Assembly (NCBI GenBank): GCA_023014485.1
Contig: JAJOZX010005774.1
Span: 124,001 to 188,000 of the forward strand
DNA from: Bathynomus jamesi
Taxonomy: Eukaryota; Arthropoda; Malacostraca; Isopoda; Cirolanidae
DNA length: 64,000 nt
Direction: 5' to 3'
This document shows, one piece after another, positions 44,724 to 54,576 of the stretch. Made by a program: the position numbers and the translations under genes. The notes beneath the pieces were generated by a model that did not search any database, was not told the origin of the DNA, and saw only the letters and a program-made list of their open reading frames with translations. Numbering within the stretch: the first letter of the stretch is position 1; every line of letters begins with the position of its first letter.

Positions 44724-45261
44724 AATCAGATAGCGATAAATAAAGCAAAAAGAGACGCGGAACAGGTACTAAGACCGTTCAAAAGAAGGGACAAGACAGT
44801 AATGATTCCCCTGCTGAGAACACTGATCATACCAAAACTTGAATACTGCTCAGTTCTGACGTCCCCATATAAAAAGAAGAAATTAATAAACTAAAAGACG
44901 CAGAGACATTTCACAGCCAAGATTGATGGCTGCAAAGAACTCAACTACTGGGAAAGACTACGCAAACTAAATCTGCACTCCCTGGAAAGAAGAAGAGAGA
45001 GGTACACAATAATCTACATGGTACTAGGACAGTTTGCCTACGGACAATTTGCCTACGGACAGTTTGCCTACGGACAGTTTGCCTACTGGACATTATGCCT
45101 ATGGACACCATGCCTACCGGACATTATGTCTAACGGACATGATGCCTAAAGGACGACACGCCTAACAGACGCAGCTTATTGAGGCATCGATTTTATTCCA
45201 TTCTATTTCATTCTATTTCATTTTATTTCATTTTCATATATTTAATTTTATTTTAATTACG

Positions 45262-45475
45262 CAATCGGTCTACAAGTCGACACAGAGTTGGGTGTGTAAT
45301 GGCGACTCGTAGGTCGAAGGCTCTGTGGCAGCCCTCTATCGAGTTGTTGCGGAAAAGCAGGCCGTCTTCTTCGTCCTCGCTGCAGAATTCCAATCCACGT
45401 AGCCTCGAAATAGGTTAGAAAGTCTTCCAAAATCTCGTCCGTTTCATCGTCAAAAACAGCCGTAAATCGTTCAAA
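45262..45475 (-). pseudogene. Mutator-like transposase C-terminal remnant
   Basis: On the minus strand: ETDEILEDFLTYFEATWIGI, GRRRRPAFPQQ, then in another frame FRNNSIEGCHRAFDLRV followed by THPTLCRLVDRL. The block FE-TWIG, RRRP-FP, NN-VEGWHRAF, HP matches the C-terminal region I know from animal MULE transposases. One frameshift lies between FP and NN. Only about 70 residues remain of a protein that is normally several hundred. Confidence 0.75.
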
Positions 45476-45511
45476 CGTGTTGCTAACATCTTGAAGAGGA
45501 ACAAAAGCAAC

Positions 45512-45598
45512 CTAACCTACCTAACCTAACCTACCTTACCTAACCTTACCTTACCTAACCTTACCTAACCTAACCTTACCTAACCTACCTAACCTGAA
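45512..45598 (+). repeat. Degenerate CCTAACC/CCTTACC repeats
   Basis: A run of CCTAACCTACCTAACC and CCTTACCTAACC-type words, reminiscent of the arthropod telomere motif (TTAGG on the other strand) but irregular. It lies inside the Foldback-like element. A shorter TTAGGTTAGGTTAGG occurs at about 55758. Confidence 0.8.
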
Positions 45599-46350
45599 TT
45601 AATTCTTTTGCATGAATCTGAAGTTAAATAAGTTAAATAAGTTAAATAAGGTAAGGATAAATATACCACAGTTGTTCACTATATAATAAAAAAAATTAAG
45701 AAAATATTCTCGTCATGAAAGAGTAGATGCGAAATGTCCTTTAGGCATCATGTCCGTTAGGCATCATGTCCGTTAGACATAATGTCCGGTAGGCCTGGTG
45801 TCCATAGGCATGGTGTCCATAGGCATAATGTCCAGTAGGCAAACTGTCCAGTAGGCAAACTGTCCGTAGGCAAACTGTCCGTAGGCAAACTGTCCGGCCA
45901 CGAATCTACATATGGAAAGTGATTGAAAAACTGGTACCAAACCTAAAACTAAACCCAATTACCATCCATACAACGCTGGAAAATAGGAAAGGCAGAATGT
46001 GTAGTGTTCCCAAATTAAAGGCCCGACAAGGGACCTCCTCAACATTGAAGGAAAATAACTTGGTTGTCAGGGGGCCAAGGCTTTTTAACCAGGTTCCAAA
46101 GGACCTCAGAAACGTTACAGGGGTCAAAATCGAAATCTTCAACAGAAGGCTAGATGCCTGGCTGAGGACAGTACCAGATGAGCCAGGTGTACCTGGCTAT
46201 GTACGATGGAGAGCGCAAGAGAGCAACTCGCTCCTCCACCAAGCCATGCCTAGAGGCGGGGCCTCCAGCTTGACTGACCTTCGTGTGAAGAGAGACCAAC
46301 ACACGGAACCTAAACGACGTTATATAATATATAATATATATATATATATA

Positions 46351-46935
46351 ACGTAAAGAACGACGCTTGTATAGAAGAACGTTCCGCGCAAGATGAGGAG
46401 GGAGAACGAACAAATGAAAAAATGAGGTAACCACCCGGGAATCGAACCCGGGATCTTCCGATTGCCGGTCAGATATGATAACCACTACACCATGGGCCTC
46501 ACCCAATCAGAAGTCGTAATTCTCCTACATACGCGCAGAAACCAATGCCCTGAGAGGGCACCTCTCGCATGCCGCACATATATACATTTCAACTGCAAAC
46601 AACACACACATATAATTAACGTAAAGAACGACGCTTGTATAGAAGAACGTCGTTCTTTACGTTAATTATACTGTGCGTTGTTTTCAGTTGAAATGTATAT
46701 ATGTGCGGCATGCGAGAGGTGCCCTCTCAGGGCATTGGTTTCTACACGTATGTAGGAGAATTACGACTTCTGATTGGGTGAGGCCCATGGTGTAGTGGTT
46801 ATCATATCTGACCGGCAATCGGAAGATCCCGGGTTCGATTCCCGGGTGGTTACCTCATTTTTTCATTTGTTCTTTCTCCCTCCTCATCTGCGCGGAACGT
46901 TCTTCTATACAAGCGTCGTTCTTTACGTTAATTAT
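46351..46935. repeat. Head-to-head pair of tRNA-headed repeat units (giant palindrome)
   Basis: Two copies of a unit of about 285 bp in opposite orientation (46351-46633 minus, 46648-46932 plus), with a loop of about 15 bp. Each has a tRNA-like head (CCATGGTGTAGTGGTTATC, GGGTTCGATTCCCGGG) followed by TACCTCATTTTTTCATTTG and GCGTCGTTCTTTACGTTAAT. Words at the 3' end (TTTACGTTAATTATACTG, GCAGTTGAAAT) also occur before the head, so each unit is bracketed by short direct repeats of about 55 bp. Identity between arms is very high. Confidence 0.9.
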
Positions 46936-46958
46936 ACTGTGTGTTGTTTGCAGTTGAA

Positions 46959-46989
<31 letters not shown>

Positions 46990-47039
46990 CTTTCAACCTC
47001 CTCTCGAGTTGGCCTCTCCACCTCACATAGCCAGGTACG

Positions 47040-49145
47040 CCCGGCTCATCAAGGATTGTTCTGAGCCAGGCGTTTAACCTTCTTTGAAGATGTCCACTGC
47101 AACACCATTCGTGTTCCTTAGGTCTTTGGGCAGCTGATTAAACAGTTTTGGTCCTCTCACAACAAAACTATTTTCTTTCAGGGTTAAGGATGCTCCCTGT
47201 CTCACCTTTAATTTGAGAACACGAAACAGTCTTCCTTTTCTACTTTCCACTGTTGTTTGGGGAGTTACAGGGTTCAGAGTAAGATTAGGGACTAGTTCCT
47301 CCATTATTTTCCAAGTGTAAATAATGGTGTATCTCTCTCTTCTCCTTTTCAGTGAATATAGGTTTAGTTCGCGTAACCTTTCCCAGTAATTTAGTTCTTT
47401 GCACCCCTTGATCTTGGCTGTGAAGCTTCTCTGAATCCCTTCTAGTTATCTAATGTCTTCTTTTTTATATGGGCATGTTGGGACCGAGCAGTATTCCAAT
47501 TTGGGTATGATCAGTGTTTTCAGTAGAGGAATCATTATATCCTATGGCCTCGTTTAAAGGTTCTCAGTATCTGCCTCTTTGCTCTATTTACTGCTATCTT
47601 ATTTTGTGTTTCAAATTTCGCATCATCAGTTATTACAACCCCTAAATCTTTTGCTTTTGAATTTCTCTGAATTTCCTGTCCATTTGGGGTATAATATGCC
47701 ATAGATTTTAGGTCTTGTCTTTTTCTGTACCGTAACAGCTGAAATTTCTGTTAAACTTCATAGTGTTGACTTCCGTCCACTTGTAGATTCTGCTCATGTC
47801 AGTTTTGAGAGATCCTATATCTTCTGGGTTTCTTATTTTTCAACTGATCTTTGTGTCATCGGCAAAGGATGTTACTGTGCTGTCTCTGGTAACGTCCTCA
47901 TCTATGTCAGTTAGCATGATTATGAAGAGTAATGGAGCTAATACTGTTCCTTGTGGTACTGAGCTGAGGACCTCTGATTCTGATGAAGATGCTCCTTGTA
48001 TTGTAACGACTTGCCGCCGATCACTAAGGAAATTATATATCCATTTCCCTACTTTTCCTGTTCTTCCCATATATTTCAGTTATGTATTATGATTCCATGG
48101 TCATACTTGTCGAACGCTTTGGCAAAGTCTGTATATATTACATCATAGTTTTCATTACTTTCCAGTGCATCAATAATGTTGTTGTAGTGTTCTATTAGTT
48201 GTGATAGGCATGATCTGCCTGACCGAAACCACTGTTCGTTATCATTTAATTTTTTCTGAGTTTCCAAAAAGCCATAAATTTTCTAACTATTCTTTCAAAT
48301 ATTTTAGTGAGATGAGATGTAACTGACACTAGCCTATAGTTTTTGGCCTCGGATCGATCTCCTCCTTTATATATTGGGACTATGTTCGTGCTCTTCAGGA
48401 TGCCCAGTATTTCTCCCGTGTCTAGTGATCGTCTCCATATCCAATATAGGGGCTCAGCGATTGCATTCTTGCAGTTTTTGATCAGTGTAGCATTCCATTT
48501 ATCCGGTCCTGCCGCTGAGTGTGCTTTTAGTTTCCCTATAGCTTGTGTAATATCATCTGTCGTAAAGTCGAAGTCCGTTATACTTTCCCCTTGTAGTTCT
48601 TCCTCAAAGAATGCGTTCCTATCGCATATCAGTCCGTCAGTTTTTGAGATACTGAAAGATGATTCGTACTGAGCAATTAATATTTCAGATACTTCTGTTA
48701 GATCATCAGATAAAGCACTGTCTTCGTTTTTCAAAGGTCCGATAGTCGCATGGTTTTTCGACTTCATTTTTGCAAAATTATAGAAGTACTTTGAATTAAC
48801 CTTTATCTCTTCTATAGCGTCGTCTTCTTCTTTTTCTGTGTATGCTTCTCAATTAGTTCCTGTATGACGCCATCGATACTCTGCAGTTTATCATTTAATA
48901 TTTTTCTTTTTCCTCTTTGTTGTATTTTTGGGACATGTCTTTCCACAATTTCCAGCGTCTTCTCCTCTAAAGTCATTAGCATCTCTTCCGTTGTCTTAGC
49001 CTCGAAAATGGTTTTCCAATCTATTACTTCCATGCTGGAAGCAACATCTTCCCAGTTTATAGTTTTGGAGTGAAAATTAAAAATTTTGAATTTGCTTCTT
49101 TCTGTTGTTCGTGTTCTTTCATTTCCTGTTACTTTTATAGTGGTT
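47040..49145 (-). pseudogene. LINE reverse transcriptase and C-terminal region
   Basis: NWEDVASSMEVIDWKTIFEA opens the segment. Then come KAHSAAGPDKWNATLIKNCK (about 48510), IVPIYKGGDRSEAKNYRLVS and VTSHLTKIFERIVRKF (about 48290), NEQWFRSGRSCLSQLIEHYN and VIYTDFAKAFDKYDHGI (palm motif A), SVPQGTVLAPLLFIIMLTDI, and SFADDTKIS (catalytic FADD, about 47850). The C-terminus reads LVPNLTLNPVTPQTTVESRK and NSFVVRGPKLFNQLPKDLRN. Four to six frameshifts. Motif set is complete, so decay is modest. Confidence 0.92.
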
Positions 49146-49153
49146 GTTATTTC

Positions 49154-51185
49154 CAGTGGTGGGCACCGTTAACCAAAAAGTTAACTTCGTTAACCGCTAA
49201 TCCGTTAACCAAAAAGTTAACTTCGTTAACCGTTAATCCGTTAATTCGTTAAACATGTAACGGAAGTTACCGATAAATCGTTAACGTTAACTTTTATTAT
49301 AAAAAAAATGAAAAACACAATATATATAATTTAATTTTCCCTCTTCTTCTCGTTCTCCATTTTGTCCATGAGATGCATGTTGCCCTTCATGAAAATTAGC
49401 ATATCAAAGTTTTCATCAGACAGGGATGATCTCTTGGCCCTCAGGATGTCCTTGCCCATAGAGAACAAACGCTCTACTGCAGCACTGGAGGGGATGGCTG
49501 TGTTGAACTTGATGAACAAGTCCACCAACACTTGCTCACCCAAGAAGGCAGCATCTGTCAGCAAGTCCTTGGAGTTGGTCTCCAGCCAGGTCTTGACCAA
49601 GTTCTGGGCCTTGCCCTTGAGTGACCTGTGGCTTCTGCTGCTCTCTTTTGTCTGGATGACAGCACTGAAGAAGTCATCCTCCTCCTCCTCCTCGTTGTTG
49701 CTGCCTCCACTGTTGCTGCCCACTTCGTTGGACTGCTGCTTCATGGCCTCCTCGACTGTACCCTCCATGCTTTTCCTCACCCTGGCGACCTTGGTGTTGT
49801 CATACTTGTCCAACCAGATGAGGCGAAACCTGGGATGGAAGGCAGCAGCCAGCTGGCATTCGTCATCCTCCAGGAGGGGCCCAAACCTTTTGTCGATGCC
49901 TGCCAAAAGTGCGTCGACCAAGGCGCTGCAGTAGACGAGGCCCTTGGACTTCAAGTCCTTAAGCCTGAAGATTGTCGCAGCAACTGTTGGCAGCAGAGTC
50001 CCAAGGTAGGCTTGTTCCTCCCCCTGGAACCAGAGGAAAACCTCTGCTTGGCTTTTCCACGAGATGAACCTGCCTTGATCTTCTCATCAAACTGCATGAA
50101 CCTGGCTGGGTGGTTCCTCTTGATGTGCTGTTTGAGGTTTTTGAGGCTTGTCAGGTGCCCCTTGATTGGCACAGTCTTGGGCAGGCACAGCTTGCAGTTG
50201 AAAATCAATTTGGAACAGATATGGCACAGAATATTCGGGAAGTAATTGCACTGAAATTTCTTCGGTCTTCACAGCAGAAATACTAAAGAGTAAACAGCCT
50301 CTGGCGCTACACGCTCACATTTACTTCTCAACGCCATCTATTATCTCATAAAGAAACTAATTCACATTGGGACTTGAAAGTACCGGCAGGATCAACCGGG
50401 TAGAAAAATAATTATGAGATTTTAAAGATGTGGTACCTAGAAGTACCGCCAGGACATAAAGGGTTAAGGTGAAAACGCTCCCATTGTGAGACATCAATTG
50501 ACTTAATTTATGTCATCAAAGTGACATGAGAATTGAAATCTTACCTGATCAGTTTTATGGTTCTTGAAATGTATCAAGGAGACTACTAATAAGGTACTCA
50601 CAGACATATTATAAATATACATGACTTACTTGACAACGATTATTTTTAATATTCACTAGCACAACATGTTGCGCAAGAGACAGACTGCAAATGAAACGAA
50701 TGTAGTTATTTGTTGTAATTGTTACATATATATTATTGAAAGTGCCTTAAAATGCTCGTGATATTTCTTGAAAGAAGTTGAAACATTCAACTCAAATGGC
50801 AAATCTTTCCGCCTGATTTTACAGTCGACCATGTTTTGCTCAAACCAATGCCATAAATAACTACCATATTTGGTAAGACACAAATTGTGGCGACGGAAAC
50901 AAATATATCGCCTGATTTTGCACTACGGAAATGGAAATTCGTTCATCACTATTAACAGTGGCGGATTAATTGCGCACCTGCTCAGCACTGAAAATAATAG
51001 AAACTTTTAAACGTTTATTTATGAATTTTTTGGGTTAACGGACTTGAGTTAACGGAAGTTAAATGTAACGGAAGTTAATTAGTCCGATAATGATTTTCAA
51101 AGTTAACTTAAAAGTTAAATCGTTAACGAAAAAGTTAACTTCGTTAATTAACGATTAACGGATTAACGGTTTGTGCCCAGCTTTG
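49154..51185 (-). mobile_element. hAT transposon inserted in the LINE
   Basis: 2,032 bp with ends CAGTGGTGGGCACCGTTAA (left) and, inverted, CAAAGCTGGGCACAAACCG (right). Flanks GTTATTTC (49146-49153) and CTTATTTC (51188-51195) agree at seven of eight. Both ends carry repeated GTTAACTTCGTTAACG-type words, a subterminal repeat. The LINE reading frame continues from one side to the other. It encodes a transposase relic on the minus strand. Confidence 0.93.
49331..50280 (-). pseudogene. hAT transposase with BED finger, internally deleted
   Basis: A BED-type zinc finger (FNCKLC, then LKQHIKRNHPARF) at 50208-50085 is followed by a basic stretch. After a large internal deletion near 49955 the frame continues as DKRFGPLLEDDECQLAAAFH and RLIWLDKY, an acidic linker, then the hAT dimerisation motif VLVDLFIKFNTAIPSSAAVE and RLFSMGKDILRAKRSSL to the stop at 49331. 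Around 207 residues of intact C-terminus remain, resembling ZBED-type hAT proteins. The catalytic core is missing. Confidence 0.88.
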
Positions 51186-51195
51186 GACTTATTTC

Positions 51196-51905
51196 AATAA
51201 TGTTGTGATCCGATATTATAGTTGGGGATATTTCTAGGTTATCAATTAGGTTGCTGTTGTTTGTGAATACCAAATCTAGGCAGTTGTTTTTTCTTGTATT
51301 TTCTGTTATTTCTTGTGTTAACATAAATTCATCAGCTAGAGCTAATAGCATTTTTACCTGTTCCTGGTCTTCCCGTGTGCCCCCCTTGTCCTGGTGTATA
51401 CATATATTTTTTCCTCTCCTTTTATATTTCATGAATGGGAAATTAAAATCACCACAGAAAAAAATATTTGGGGTTGGAGAGTGTAGATCTTTTACCCAGT
51501 TTCTTACCTCTGTAATGGTATCTGAAAATTTGAGGTTGGTGTGTTTGGGGGTCTGTACATTATAATTAGTACCATATTTAATTTTCAACTTTTGCTGTTA
51601 CACATTTACGTAGCTGTTTGAGGTACTTATAGTCATTTCTGCCATATGCCTTTCGCGTGTGTAAATAGCACATCCTCCTTTACGTCTCTGTTCTGTCGGC
51701 TCGGAGTATGTTATAGTTGTCAATTTGTATTTCTTTTTGTCAACACAGAACTCACAGTTTTCACAGTTCGCCTGGCAATCTTTAGATGAGTTTCCGTGAG
51801 GCATGCAAAGTCTGCTCCGGTTTCTTGCATGAGTCCTTTCAGGTATAAAATTTTGTGCGGGGAATGATTTGATTTAAGGCTCTGAATGTTGGCTAGGATT
51901 TTTTT
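51196..51905 (-). pseudogene. LINE apurinic endonuclease domain
   Basis: In order: ANIQSLKSNHSPHKILYLKG with FACLTETHL (catalytic glutamate, about 51805), GGCAIYTRERHM, NVQTPKHTNLKFSDTITEVR, then IFFCGDFNFPFMKY (D-x-N block), NNCLDLVFTNNSNLIDNLEI and ISDHNIIEI (SDH block) at 51200, right at the hAT insertion. These are the standard blocks of APE-type endonucleases. Two frameshifts. Confidence 0.9.
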
Positions 51906-52902
51906 ATTTTTTCTCTATCGTTTCGCATACAGGCGGTTCCGATTCGTTTTCCAATGGTGGTGCCGGTTTCGTTGCCTCTGTCCGGCTCTCGGATTCCTAT
52001 ATTTGTCAGCTGACTTTGTATTTGCTGGATAGTATTTAGCAGCTGAATTGTGTTGGCTACGTCTAAAACATTCTTTGATGTTCGTTTTTCCTGTTCACCC
52101 GTTGCGTTCCTTTGAGGGTGGTGGTAAAAGCATTTTTGTCCGTATTTGCACCTCCCACATCTTGCATAGGTGTTGCAGACAGTAAGATGGTGGAACTTGC
52201 ACTTCTTTTCAAATTTGCAATATCCACTTGCGTAATGTGTGTTACATAATGTGGGATGTGCATAGATGCATTGCTCATCCCGATATCTACAGTTCCCTTT
52301 TGCGTAGTATTTACATACGGTATTTTCTAAGCTTCTACTTCTTATCTTATTATTTTCAATGTTCTTAATTTTGGTATTATCATTATTTTCCTTTGGCTGT
52401 TTATTTCCTACGTTTTTAGTTATTATCTTTTTATCATTTCGCTCGTTAGGCAGTTTTACTACCTCGCAACTTTTACTTACCTCTTTTCTTTCATCTATGT
52501 CTTCAGTCCGCATTATATTGTTTATATTGTTATTCGTTATTATATTGTTATTCGTTAGTTCCTCCTCTCTCTCTCATCCACCCGAATTTTCATTAGGACA
52601 TTTCCGGACGATTGTTTTCCCATTATTTCCTCCTTTTTTGTAAAACTCGAATTTGCTTTCTCCATTTCTTTAAATATCGCAAAGGAGTTTACAGTCTGTG
52701 TACATCCGTCACACACAAATTTGATTCCCACGATCTGTTTCGCGTTCGAGACGAGAGATATTTTCCTATCATCCCAATTCATGCAGATAAAGTCGTGAAG
52801 TTTTTGACAGCAATCATATCTTATTGATGCATTTTCAGTTGTTTCCAGATTACACAAATTGCAGATTAAGTGAGAATTTAGACCGATGGTCATGCTAGTC
52901 AT
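51893..52902 (-). pseudogene. LINE ORF1 with PHD-like and three CCCH zinc fingers
   Basis: Starts MTSMTIGLNSHLICNLCNLE at 52902. A Cys/His-rich N-terminal module (CNLC, YDCCQKLHDFIC, VCDGC) resembles a PHD-like finger. After one frameshift near 52560, three CCCH fingers follow: CKYYAKGNCRYRDEQCIYAH, CNTHYASGYCKFEKKCKFHH and CNTYARCGRCKYGQKCFYHH (52340-52115). A helical tail ends at 51893. Likely an RNA-binding protein for the retrotransposon's transcript. Asn/Lys-rich linkers are present. Confidence 0.82.
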
Positions 52903-52928
52903 TAATTAGCGTAAAAAGAAACACACAG

Positions 52929-52959
<31 letters not shown>

Positions 52960-53316
52960 TTATTTACTTATTTTATCCTTTCTTTCTCCTTTCTTTCCTT
53001 TCGATGGTCACGAAGATTTTCTGACCTTTGCGTTTTATGACATTTTCCTGCCTTGTTTCAAAATGTCTCGAATGCCAACCGTATTACGGTTTAAATATAT
53101 ACGTTAAAGTGGTGATAATTTATGTAAATTGTATTGCACTTTCTTAATTTCATTGAATTTCACTTTATAATTTATATGCACGGATTCACTGATAGTTTAT
53201 GCACTTTCGGGTGTAAACAAAATAAACCGCTGAGTAGTTTATTCCCTTCTTATTTAGGTGTTAATACAGAGAGAGATGCAACACGTCCATTCCCCACAAG
53301 GTACAAGCAAGCTATC

Positions 53317-53374
<58 letters not shown>

Positions 53375-53397
53375 CATTTCAACTGCAAACACGCAGT
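52903..53397. other. No gene; (CA)n and (TA)n microsatellites
   Basis: (CA)n at about 52918-52958 and (TA)n at about 53319-53367. No coding motif seen. Confidence 0.8.
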
Positions 53398-53805
53398 ATA
53401 ATTAACGTAAAGAACGACGCTTGTATAGAATAATATGCCGCGCAAGATGAGGAGGGAGAACGAACCTCATTTTTTCATTTGTTCGTTCTCCCTCCTCATC
53501 TTGCGCGGAATATTCTCCTATACAAGCGTCGTTCTTTACGTTAATTATACTGCGTGTTTGCAGTTGAAATGTATATAATGTACGGCATGAGGGGAGGTGC
53601 CCCCTTGGGGGCATTGGTTTCTGCGCGTATGTAGGAGAATTACGACTTCTGATCGAGTGAGGCCCATGGTGTAATGGTTATCATACCGACGGCAATCGGA
53701 AGATCCCGGGTTCGATTCCCGGGTGGTTACCTCATTTTTTCATTTGTTTCGTTCTCCCTCCTCATCTTGCGCGGAATATTCTCCTATACAAGCGTCGTTC
53801 TTTAC

Positions 53806-53840
<35 letters not shown>
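53398..53840. repeat. tRNA-headed repeat units, inverted and direct
   Basis: 53398-53565 is a palindrome of the 3' part of the unit described at 46.4 kb (AACGTAAAGAACGACGCTTG and its complement, meeting near 53467-53480). A complete plus-strand unit follows with head GCCCATGGTGTAATGGTTAT and B box GGGTTCGATTCCCGGG at 53660-53735, ending in TTCTTTACGTT and a (TA)n run at about 53808-53840. Confidence 0.85.
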
Positions 53841-53841
<1 letters not shown>

Positions 53842-53845
<4 letters not shown>

Positions 53846-54160
53846 CTCGGTGATGTAGTGGTTATGCGCCTCGTGGTGTAGTGGTTAGCGTCGCTGACTA
53901 CGAATCCATCGGCCCCGGGTTCGAGACCCGGTGATGACGGCAGCCGGCGCGCAGCAAAACCCAGCTGTTCATCCTTCCACACAATAAAGAAAGTGGTTGG
54001 TAGATAAATGGGTACCCTAGGTGGCCTAGTGGTTAAGACGCTGGGCTGCTGGTGGGGCGTGGTTCGGATTCCACGTTAAACTGTAGGTCTAAGGTGGAGT
54101 GAAAAGCTTGACGTTCGTCAGAATAAACAATTCGGGCGGAAGCTAACCAAAGGTACCAAA
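53842..54160 (+). mobile_element. Dimeric tRNA-type SINE, copy 3
   Basis: Starts with a doubled 5' piece (GCGCCTCGGTGATGTAGTGG, then GCGCCTCGTGGTGTAGTGG) and continues with TTAGCGTCGCTGACTACG, B box GGGTTCGAGACCCGG, the linker AAACCCAGCTGTTCATCC and the second head GGTGGCCTAGTGGTTAAGAC. It lacks the second B box, like copy 2. Tail CTTGACGTTCGTCAGAATAA. Confidence 0.88.
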
Positions 54161-54204
54161 GGTATATGGGATTGAACTCAGAATGGTCCGCTGAGGTTTT
54201 TTCA

Positions 54205-54483
54205 TGATACGCACACAGACCGTGCATGGAACAAGGAACTCTTCTGGGAAAACTAAACCCACTATAGTCCGAATAAGTAATGGTAAATGACAAACATTAT
54301 AGTTTTTCTTTTTCATGTTGTTAGCCAGACGTGGGCAACGGGTCACTCGCAAAGAGGCCCCAAAAAGAAAAAATTATAGTGTTTGTTATTTACCATTACT
54401 TATTCGGACTATAGTGGATTTAATTTTCCCAGAAGAGTTCCTTGTTCCATACACGGTCTGTGTGTATCATATATATATATATA

Positions 54484-54514
<31 letters not shown>

Positions 54515-54536
54515 GATACACACATACCGTGCATGG

Positions 54537-54545
<9 letters not shown>
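54205..54545. repeat. Inverted repeat of about 110 bp arms
   Basis: 54205-54318 (GATACGCACACAGACCGTGC, GGAACAAGGAACTCTTCTGG, AGTCCGAATAAGTAATGG) pairs with 54362-54475. A spacer of about 45 bp contains CCAGACGTGGGCAACGGG. A third copy of the end word (ATACCGTGCATGGAACA) lies past a (TA)n run at about 54525. Non-coding. Possible MITE, but target duplications are hidden by TA repeats. Confidence 0.8.

Positions 54546-54576
<31 letters not shown>

Larger units (their letters stand above)
45020..45902. mobile_element. Foldback/Mutator-like element with repeat-built ends
   Basis: 883 bp flanked by the 9-bp duplication AATCTACAT (45011-45019, 45903-45911). Each end is an inverted repeat of about 140-160 bp made of tandem 15-bp variants of GGACAGTTTGCCTAC, drifting inward to GGACATTATGCCTAT, GGACACCATGCCTA and GGACATGATGCCTAA. 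Long ends built of short tandem units with a 9-bp target duplication are the hallmark of Foldback elements, and 8- to 10-bp duplications are typical of the Mutator superfamily. The interior keeps a Mutator-type transposase remnant. Confidence 0.9.
44725..46320 (+). mobile_element. LINE 3' fragment, plus strand, split by a Foldback-like element
   Basis: Truncated at the 5' side. The C-terminal frame reads NKAKRDAEQVLRPFKRRDKT, IPLLRTLIIPKLEYCSVLTS and ELNYWERLRKLNLHSLERRR, then is cut at 45019. It resumes at 45903 (WKVIEKLVPNLKLNPITIHT, NNLVVRGPRLFNQVPKDLRN) to about 46210. The same family occurs on the minus strand at 47.0-52.9 kb, where the corresponding sequence is uninterrupted and reads IYTWKIMEEL. 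Confidence 0.9.
47040..52902 (-). mobile_element. Near full-length LINE, minus strand, split by a hAT
   Basis: From 52902 down to 47040 the minus strand carries ORF1 (zinc fingers), an endonuclease (51905-51196), then a hAT insertion (49154-51185), then RT and C-terminus (49145-47070). Excluding the insertion it is about 3.8 kb. The protein resumes cleanly across the insertion, from SDHNIIEI to TTTIKVTGN. Same family as the fragment at 44725-46320. Confidence 0.93.

Noticed and set aside
45512..45598. True telomere or chromosome end
   Set aside because: The repeats are short and irregular, and lie inside a transposon with LINE sequence on both sides.
46790..46862. Functional tRNA gene
   Set aside because: The A and B boxes are good but the acceptor ends do not pair properly and the same sequence is repeated with a fixed tail in several copies.
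46774..47064. Open frames beginning MGEAHGVVVIISDRQSEDPG, recurring at 46.2, 56.4 and 56.8 kb
   Set aside because: They are read through the tRNA-like head of the repeat units, not a protein family.
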